Origin: an uncultured Collinsella sp.
GTDB lineage: Bacteria > Actinomycetota > Coriobacteriia > Coriobacteriales > Coriobacteriaceae
DNA length: 12,744 nucleotides
Assembly (NCBI GenBank): GCA_934654605.1
Contig: CAKUGH010000047.1
Location: forward strand, 1 to 12,744
Direction: 5' to 3'
The stretch's first letter is position 1, and the number at the start of each line of letters is the position of its first letter. Shown one piece after another: positions 1-4,426 of this stretch. The translations under genes and the position numbers were made by a program. A model generated the notes under the pieces. It worked only from the letters and a program-made list of their open reading frames with translations, did no database searches and was not told the origin of the DNA.

Positions 1-210
1 AACGTCGAGGCCCTGCTGACCGCTGCCGGCGCCACCTTTGCCGATGTCGTCAAGACCACGGTCTACCTGGCCGACATCGCCGACTTCGCTGCCGTGAACG
101 AGATTTATGCTTCCAAGTTCGAGGCTCCGTTCCCCGCGCGCAGCGCTTTCCAGGTTGCCGCCCTTCCGGCTGGCGGTCTGGTCGAGATCGAGGTCGTCGC
201 CGCTCTCTAA
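1..210 (+). CDS. ridA: RidA-family reactive enamine/imine deaminase (3' part only)
   Basis: The last 69 residues of a RidA (YjgF/YER057c/UK114) protein; the start lies before the window. The fold's signature end is visible: a [13 protein letters not shown] stretch (fragment residues 21-33), the P-A-R-S segment whose Arg (fragment residue 47) matches the substrate-carboxylate-binding arginine of the family, and the closing [10 protein letters not shown] motif. Family members are small soluble trimers that hydrolyse reactive enamines/imines such as 2-aminoacrylate released by PLP-dependent ammonia-lyases. The gene converges on the minus-strand regulator and shares a terminator with it. Its place next to a purine-catabolism locus could mean it protects against 2-aminoacrylate from a diaminopropionate ammonia-lyase (YgeX-type) step, but that partner is not in view. 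Family call is firm; the exact substrate is not known. Confidence 0.93.
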   Translation, partial: NVEALLTAAGATFADVVKTTVYLADIADFAAVNEIYASKFEAPFPARSAFQVAALPAGGLVEIEVVAAL

Positions 211-241
211 GGCGTTGGCAACAACTAAACATGACATGCAA

Positions 242-279
242 AAAGACCCTGCAGCGCGTGCGAGCTGCAGGGTCTTTTG
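242..279. terminator. Bidirectional intrinsic terminator between ridA and the PAS-HTH regulator
   Basis: A perfect inverted repeat, AAAAGACCCTGCAG at 242-255 and CTGCAGGGTCTTTT at 266-279, with one further C-G pair closing the loop. The A tract on one side and T tract on the other make it work as a rho-independent terminator on both strands. It lies between two convergent genes that stop at 210 (+) and 323 (-). Confidence 0.9.
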
Positions 280-322
280 TCAAGTGACGAATCGCTTGTG
301 GAGTCGCGCTCCATTTTGCTCG

Positions 323-979
323 TTAGCCCTCCTTGCGGACTTTTTGCAGGTAGCGGTATACGCTGGGCTCCGAGATGCCCAGCGCGGTGGCGGCGCAGGC
401 CACGGCGCCCTTGAGCATGAACACCCCGTTGCCGTTGAGGTGGCGAATGACGTCCACGCGGTCGCTCTGACCAAGCGACGCTACATCCAGCCCGCGCGCG
501 CTCAGCAACTCGGCAATGCTGCGGTCGATGAGCTCCTGGGTGGACTCCGAAAGGCTCTCGACCTCGATAGGGGCGGGTTCCGTGCGCGTCGGCGCTGCGT
601 CGAAGCACGCCATGAGCTGCTGCGCCATGGCGTTGATATTGCGCACGGTCGAAAGATCGGTGTTGACGCAGAGCATGCCGACGATCTCGTCGTCCTCACG
701 GATAAAGTACGTCGCGGACTCCAGCGTCTTGCCACCGGCACCGCGCCCCTCGTAGCCCGTAATAAACGGCAGGTCGCGATACTTGGGGTCGTGCATGATC
801 TTGAGCGCCAGATCGGTGGCGGGACCGCCGACCTTGCGGCCACTCACGATGCCGTTGCGAATATCGACGATGGCGTGGTCGGGATCCGAGAAATCGTGCA
901 GCACGATTTCGCTGTTTTTGCCGAGTATCTGCTCCAGAAAATCGACCATCGGCAAAAAGCGACGTACGGTCTCGTTCAC
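323..979 (-). CDS. YheO/DauR-like PAS-HTH transcriptional regulator
   Basis: A 218-residue DNA-binding regulator of the YheO/DauR type. The N-terminal YheO-like PAS domain covers about residues 6-115, with the family segments EIVLHDF (24-30), SGRKVGGPATDLAL (46-59) and a strand pair ending in VGMLCVNTDLS (100-110). The C-terminal helix-turn-helix covers about 150-216, with GISEPSVYRYLQKVRK (201-216) as the recognition region. I chose the GTG at 977-979 because AAAGGAG sits 6 nt before it and the family homology begins there; the longer frame opening at 1120 would run through the ribosome-binding site. It is divergent from the permease/xdh genes across a 350-bp regulatory gap, so it is the obvious candidate controller of that locus. 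The PAS domain suggests a small-molecule ligand, perhaps a purine or breakdown product; that is inference, since YheO-family ligands are mostly unknown. Confidence 0.88.
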   Translation of the reverse strand: MNETVRRFLPMVDFLEQILGKNSEIVLHDFSDPDHAIVDIRNGIVSGRKVGGPATDLALKIMHDPKYRDLPFITGYEGRGAGGKTLESATYFIREDDEIVGMLCVNTDLSTVRNINAMAQQLMACFDAAPTRTEPAPIEVESLSESTQELIDRSIAELLSARGLDVASLGQSDRVDVIRHLNGNGVFMLKGAVACAATALGISEPSVYRYLQKVRKEG

Positions 980-985
980 GGGCAA

Positions 986-992
986 CTCCTTT
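986..992 (-). promoter_or_regulatory. Ribosome-binding site that fixes the GTG start of the regulator
   Basis: Minus-strand AAAGGAG, 6 nt before the GTG at 979-977. It lies inside the longer open frame that starts at 1120 and is the main reason for preferring the GTG start. Confidence 0.75.
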
Positions 993-1215
993 GGGTGAAA
1001 TCGGAAATGTTCATAACAATTTTTTCTCATGGTAACACGCTGCCCATCATCTCGTATATCCGCAGGTACATTGCGTAATGCAGACGAACGGTAGGAATTT
1101 AGCGGTAAACGGTTGACCAAAAGAAAAGTTAGATGTTATTTTGACCAGACACTTTCCTGACCTGCGGAAATGCGGTATTTCAGCTGAAGAATAGTCTGAT
1201 AACAAAAAATTATTA

Positions 1216-1244
1216 TTGAGAATGAGAATCATCTTTAATACGAT
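1216..1244 (+). promoter_or_regulatory. Putative sigma70-type promoter of the permease/xdh locus
   Basis: TTGAGA (-35, 1216-1221), a 17-nt spacer and TACGAT (-10, 1239-1244) match the housekeeping consensus at 5 and 4 of 6 positions. Transcription would start near 1251, leaving a leader of about 80 nt before the permease ATG. This is the best-spaced promoter I found in the gap; it is unproven. Confidence 0.5.
1218..1236 (+). promoter_or_regulatory. Fur-box-like sequence overlapping the promoter
   Basis: GAGAATGAGAATCATCTTT agrees with the classical 19-bp Fur box GATAATGATAATCATTATC at 14 of 19 positions. It covers the -35 element and most of the spacer, where a bound Fur-type repressor would block RNA polymerase. 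Iron control would be reasonable for an operon making several Fe-S proteins. The match is partial and Coriobacterial metal-regulator sites are poorly described, so this is a suggestion only. Confidence 0.35.
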
Positions 1245-1331
1245 ATGCAATGAAGGCACAACCTCAACCCCGCACTGCGTCACAATAGAGCGTTAGATGC
1301 GAAAACAACTACTTCGAGGATTGGTGGTCAA

Positions 1332-2726
1332 ATGACCCAGGAGACGGTTACGAACGGCACTGAAGCCCTGTTCACTCGCGAAGGCATGCCTCCCGTTAAG
1401 GAAATGATCCCGTGTGCCCTTCAGCACGTACTGGCATCGTTTGCCGGCATCATTACCCCGGCGGTCATCATGGCCGGCGTCTACGGCTTTAATAGCCAGC
1501 AGAGCACCGACATCATTCAGGTTGCGCTCATTCTTTCGGCAATCGATACGGCCCTTCAGGCCTTCGCTCCCTTCCGTCGCATCGGCGGCGGCCTGCCCAT
1601 CGTCATGGGCGTTTCGTTCGCGTTCCTGCCGGCCCTGCAGGCCATGGGTGCCTCGGGCTTTAGCTTTGGTGCGCTGCTGGGCGGCGAGATCGTCGGCGGC
1701 GCCGTCGCGGTCCTCTTTGGTCTGGCCTACAGCAAGATCAAGTGGTTGTTCCCGCCCGTCGTGACCGGTACGGTCATCTTCTCCATTGGCGTCTCTCTCT
1801 ATCCCACGGCTGTCAAGTATATGGCCGGCGGTATGGGTACGCCGCTGTGGGGCACCCCGCAGGCCTGGTGCGTCGCTCTTATCACCTTCGCCGTGGTCTT
1901 TGCGCTCGCCAACTTTGGCAAGGGCACGCTCAAGCTGGGATCCGTGTTCTTTGGCATGATCGTTGGCATGATCGTCTCCATCCCCTTTGGCATGATCGAC
2001 TTCTCCAGCGTCGCCACCGCTCAGGTCTTCGCCCTTCCCAAGCTCATGCCCTACGCGCTCGAGTTTGATCCCGAGGTCTGCATTACCCTCGCCGTCGTGT
2101 TCCCCATGGTTGCCATCCAGGTTATCGGTGACGTCTCTGCCGCCTGCCTGGGCTCCATCGACCGTATGCCGACCGAGCGCGAGCTCTCCGGCGCTATTGT
2201 GTCCCAGGGCCTCACCTCTATGGTCGGCGGCCTGCTGGGCGGTCTTCCCACCAGCGCCCTTGGCCAGAACGTGGGCATCATCTGCTCCAACAAGGTCGTC
2301 AACAAGTGGGTCTTTGTGATCATCGCGGCTGTCTTTGCCATCGCCGGTCTGTTCCCGCAGCTCTCTGCCGTGCTCTCCGCTATCCCGCAGCCCGTCATCG
2401 GCGGCGCGACCGTCGGCGTCTTTGGCACCATCACCATGAACGGCGTGCGCATGTTCACCCGCGAGGGCCTCACGCAGCGCACTACCACCATCGTCGGTAC
2501 CTCCGTCGTCTTTGGCCTGGGTATCTGGATGGCCAGCGGTTGCCTTGCCGGCGAGGGTATGCCCGCCTGGGTGTCCACCGTCATCGGCTCCAATGCCGTA
2601 ACCCCCACCGCCATCATGGCCATTGTCCTTAACCTGATCCTTCCGCAGACGCCGGTCGTGGCTCAGCACATCGATGCTGCCAAGGACGCTGCCGTGGATC
2701 TGGTCTTGCCCGAGAGCAAGAAGTAA
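1332..2726 (+). CDS. NCS2-family purine/xanthine-type permease
   Basis: A 464-residue polytopic membrane protein of the nucleobase:cation symporter-2 family (Xan_ur_permease), of usual length for the family, with hydrophobic segments spread from about residue 25 to 440. The conserved Gln-His pair of TM1 is Q31-H32, GGGLPIVMGVSFAFLP follows (85-100), and the TM10 signature is QNVGIICSNK (312-321). Two positions deviate from well-studied members: the TM8 E-x-x-G-D motif reads Q-V-I-G-D (263-267), and the usual Thr of the QNxGxxxxT signature is Asn320. By family it should couple proton or cation entry to uptake of xanthine, urate, hypoxanthine or a similar base; substrate cannot be set from sequence. 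The ATG follows CGAGGA by 11 nt, a longish spacing. As first gene after the promoter and ahead of ssnA-ygfK-xdhD, it probably supplies their substrate. Confidence 0.92.
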   Translation: MTQETVTNGTEALFTREGMPPVKEMIPCALQHVLASFAGIITPAVIMAGVYGFNSQQSTDIIQVALILSAIDTALQAFAPFRRIGGGLPIVMGVSFAFLPALQAMGASGFSFGALLGGEIVGGAVAVLFGLAYSKIKWLFPPVVTGTVIFSIGVSLYPTAVKYMAGGMGTPLWGTPQAWCVALITFAVVFALANFGKGTLKLGSVFFGMIVGMIVSIPFGMIDFSSVATAQVFALPKLMPYALEFDPEVCITLAVVFPMVAIQVIGDVSAACLGSIDRMPTERELSGAIVSQGLTSMVGGLLGGLPTSALGQNVGIICSNKVVNKWVFVIIAAVFAIAGLFPQLSAVLSAIPQPVIGGATVGVFGTITMNGVRMFTREGLTQRTTTIVGTSVVFGLGIWMASGCLAGEGMPAWVSTVIGSNAVTPTAIMAIVLNLILPQTPVVAQHIDAAKDAAVDLVLPESKK

Positions 2727-2744
2727 CCAATTCGGTGCTATTCG

Positions 2745-2772
2745 TCGGCGGACGCATCGCCTCGTCCGCCGA
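2745..2772. terminator. Strong hairpin after the permease, terminator-like but without a T tract
   Basis: TCGGCGGACG (2745-2754) and CGTCCGCCGA (2763-2772) form a perfect 10-bp GC-rich stem with an 8-nt loop, 18 nt after the permease stop. No run of T follows, so it is either a weak or factor-dependent terminator or a structure protecting the 3' end of the permease mRNA, which would lower expression of the downstream genes relative to the permease. Confidence 0.5.
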
Positions 2773-2777
2773 TGTCA

Positions 2778-2904
2778 TGCGGCGCCAAGCCGCACTTCAA
2801 AGGGTTTGTCCCTTTGGTGAAGCGTTGACGGGAGAGGGCCCGTTTCCGGTGTAGGCCGGCGCTTCGCACTCCGCCATGTCAGAGGTGTCAAACCCCGCCT
2901 CTGA
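2778..2904 (+). promoter_or_regulatory. Hairpin-dense leader upstream of ssnA
   Basis: Four more perfect stems lie in this short stretch: TGCGGC/GCCGCA (2778-2783/2789-2794), CAAAGGG/CCCTTTG (2798-2804/2810-2816), ACGGG/CCCGT (2828-2832/2839-2843) and TCAGAGG/CCTCTGA (2879-2885/2898-2904), the last ending 4 nt before the ssnA ribosome-binding site. GAAG at 2819-2822 can pair either backwards with CTTC at 2795-2798 or, as GAAGCG (2819-2824), forwards with CGCTTC at 2860-2865. Two mutually exclusive folds are therefore possible, as in attenuators. I do not recognise a known riboswitch class. Confidence 0.45.
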
Positions 2905-2908
2905 TGTT

Positions 2909-2916
2909 GAAGGGAG
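2909..2916 (+). promoter_or_regulatory. Ribosome-binding site deciding the ssnA start
   Basis: GAAGGGAG, 5 nt before the ATG at 2922. It lies downstream of an in-frame ATG at 2904 that has no such signal and overlaps a hairpin arm, so the 2922 start is preferred. Confidence 0.8.
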
Positions 2917-2921
2917 CATTC

Positions 2922-4277
2922 ATGCTTCTGGTCGCTAACGGTTCCGTCTTTACCCGCAACGCTCAGACCCCGTTCATTCCCAACGGTGCGGTTGCCATTG
3001 ACGGAGATACGATCGTCGAAGTGGGCCCCGAGCGCGAGCTCAAGGCCAAGTACCCGGATGCCGAGTACGTCGACGCCCAGGGCAACCTCATCATGCCCGG
3101 ACTCATCAACTGCCACACCCACATCTACTCGGGTCTGGCCCGCGGCCTTGCCATTAAGGGCTGCAACCCCACCAACTTCCTGGAGAATCTTGAGCAGCAG
3201 TGGTGGAAGATCGACGACAACCTGACGCTCGACGGCACCAAGGCAAGCGCCTATGCCACGATTCTGGATTCCATCCGCGATGGCGTCACCACGATCTTCG
3301 ATCACCACGCGAGCTTCTGCGAGATCCCGGGCAGCCTCTTTACCATTAAGGACGCCGCGCAGGAGCTGGGCATGCGTTCGTGCCTGTGCTACGAGGTCTC
3401 CGATCGCCGCGGTCAGGAAAAATGCGACCAGGCCATTGCCGAGAACGCCGAGTTTGCCCAGTGGGCCGCCAAGGAGCGTCGCGATAACGACAACCACATG
3501 ATTGCCGCCATGTTTGGCGGTCACGCCACCTTTACACTGTCGGACGAGACCATGGACAAGATGGCCGAGGCCAACAACGGCCTGACCGGCTTCCACATCC
3601 ATGTGTGCGAGGGCATGAATGACGTGTGGGACTCCCGCCTCAACCGTGGTGGCATCAGCCCCGTCGAGCGCCTGCTGCAGCACAATCTGCTGGGTCCCGA
3701 CACCATGCTCGGCCACTGCATCCACGTGACGCCTGCCGAGATGGATATCGTCAAGGAGTCCGGTACCTGGCTCGTCAACAACCCCGAATCCAATATGGGC
3801 AACGCCGTGGGCTGCGCTCCCGTGCTCGAGTTCTTCCGCCGCGGCATCCCTGTGTGCATGGGTACCGACGCCTACACCCACGATATGCTCGAGAGCCTCA
3901 AGGTCTTCCTGATCATTCAGCGCCACAACGCCGCCATGCCCAACGTGGGCTGGTGCGAGGCCATGACCATGCTGTTCGAGAACAACGCCAAGATGGCGAG
4001 CAAGTACTTCGATCGCAAGCTCGGCGTGCTCGAGGCCGGCGCTGCCGCCGACGTCATCGTCATGGACTACAAGCCCTTTACGCCGCTGAGCGAGGAGAAC
4101 ATCGACGGCCACATGCTCTTTGGCATGATGGGCAAAAACTGCCGCACCACCATCATTAACGGCCGCGTCCTGTACAAGGATCGCGAGTTTGTTGGCATTG
4201 ATGAGGACAAGATCAACGCGTGGACCATGGCTGAGTCCAAGAAGCTCTGGAGCACGCTCAACGATCGCGCCTACTAA
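2922..4277 (+). CDS. ssnA: SsnA-type metal-dependent aminohydrolase
   Basis: A 451-residue amidohydrolase-superfamily protein resembling SsnA. The metal-binding sites of the TIM barrel are present: H65-T-H67 after the N-terminal beta-sandwich strand, GGH (H201), H225-I-H227 with E230 three residues later, LGHCIH (H265, H268), the NNPESN segment (286-291), and M-G-T-D with D316 as the catalytic aspartate. The closing AAADVIVMDY (374-383) and NGRVLY (413-418) are typical of aminohydrolases that deaminate ring nitrogens (guanine deaminase/chlorohydrolase relatives). No signal peptide is seen, so it is cytosolic. In this family SsnA occurs with ygfK and selenium-dependent xanthine dehydrogenase genes, exactly as here; the reaction, probably on a purine-derived ring, is not established. 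It is separated from the permease and ygfK by structured gaps of 195 and 149 bp. Confidence 0.92.
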   Translation: MLLVANGSVFTRNAQTPFIPNGAVAIDGDTIVEVGPERELKAKYPDAEYVDAQGNLIMPGLINCHTHIYSGLARGLAIKGCNPTNFLENLEQQWWKIDDNLTLDGTKASAYATILDSIRDGVTTIFDHHASFCEIPGSLFTIKDAAQELGMRSCLCYEVSDRRGQEKCDQAIAENAEFAQWAAKERRDNDNHMIAAMFGGHATFTLSDETMDKMAEANNGLTGFHIHVCEGMNDVWDSRLNRGGISPVERLLQHNLLGPDTMLGHCIHVTPAEMDIVKESGTWLVNNPESNMGNAVGCAPVLEFFRRGIPVCMGTDAYTHDMLESLKVFLIIQRHNAAMPNVGWCEAMTMLFENNAKMASKYFDRKLGVLEAGAAADVIVMDYKPFTPLSEENIDGHMLFGMMGKNCRTTIINGRVLYKDREFVGIDEDKINAWTMAESKKLWSTLNDRAY

Positions 4278-4291
4278 TTACAAGTAGATTC

Positions 4292-4327
4292 ACGCGCGTC
4301 GGATGTTTCGCCGCATCCGACGCGCGT
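4292..4327. terminator. Perfect 14-bp hairpin between ssnA and ygfK
   Basis: ACGCGCGTCGGATG (4292-4305) and CATCCGACGCGCGT (4314-4327) pair without mismatch around an 8-nt loop, 14 nt after the ssnA stop. As with the hairpin after the permease, there is no T tract. It may be a partial terminator or an mRNA 3'-end stabiliser that sets ssnA and ygfK levels apart. A smaller stem CGCCCG/CGGGCG (4382-4387/4402-4407) follows just before the ygfK ribosome-binding site. Confidence 0.5.
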
Positions 4328-4426
4328 ATAGGCGGCCTCCGCGGGGTCGCCGGCGCTTGTGCTAGCGCTACACCGTATTTGCGCCCGCCGCGCGGTCTCG
4401 CCGGGCGTTACAGAGAGGAGCTCACT

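Larger units (their letters stand above)
980..1331. other. Divergent intergenic regulatory region
   Basis: A gap of about 350 bp without a gene, clearly more AT-rich than its surroundings, between the minus-strand regulator and the plus-strand permease. Besides the promoter and Fur-like box listed separately, it holds a perfect 10-bp palindrome TTCAGCTGAA (1179-1188), a small inverted repeat CATT-GCGT-AATG (1069-1080), and two inverted near-identical 12-mers: ATATCCGCAGGT at 1056-1067 and, on the other strand, ATTTCCGCAGGT at 1171-1160. These are candidate operator sites for the divergent regulator. No known riboswitch was recognised in the leader from about 1251 to 1331. Confidence 0.6.

Noticed and set aside
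1251..1331. Purine or molybdenum-cofactor riboswitch before the permease
   Set aside because: The leader of about 80 nt shows no strong helices and no conserved core I recognise.
2904..2906. Upstream in-frame ATG for ssnA
   Set aside because: It overlaps a hairpin arm and has no ribosome-binding site, whereas GAAGGGAG is well placed before the ATG at 2922, where family homology starts.
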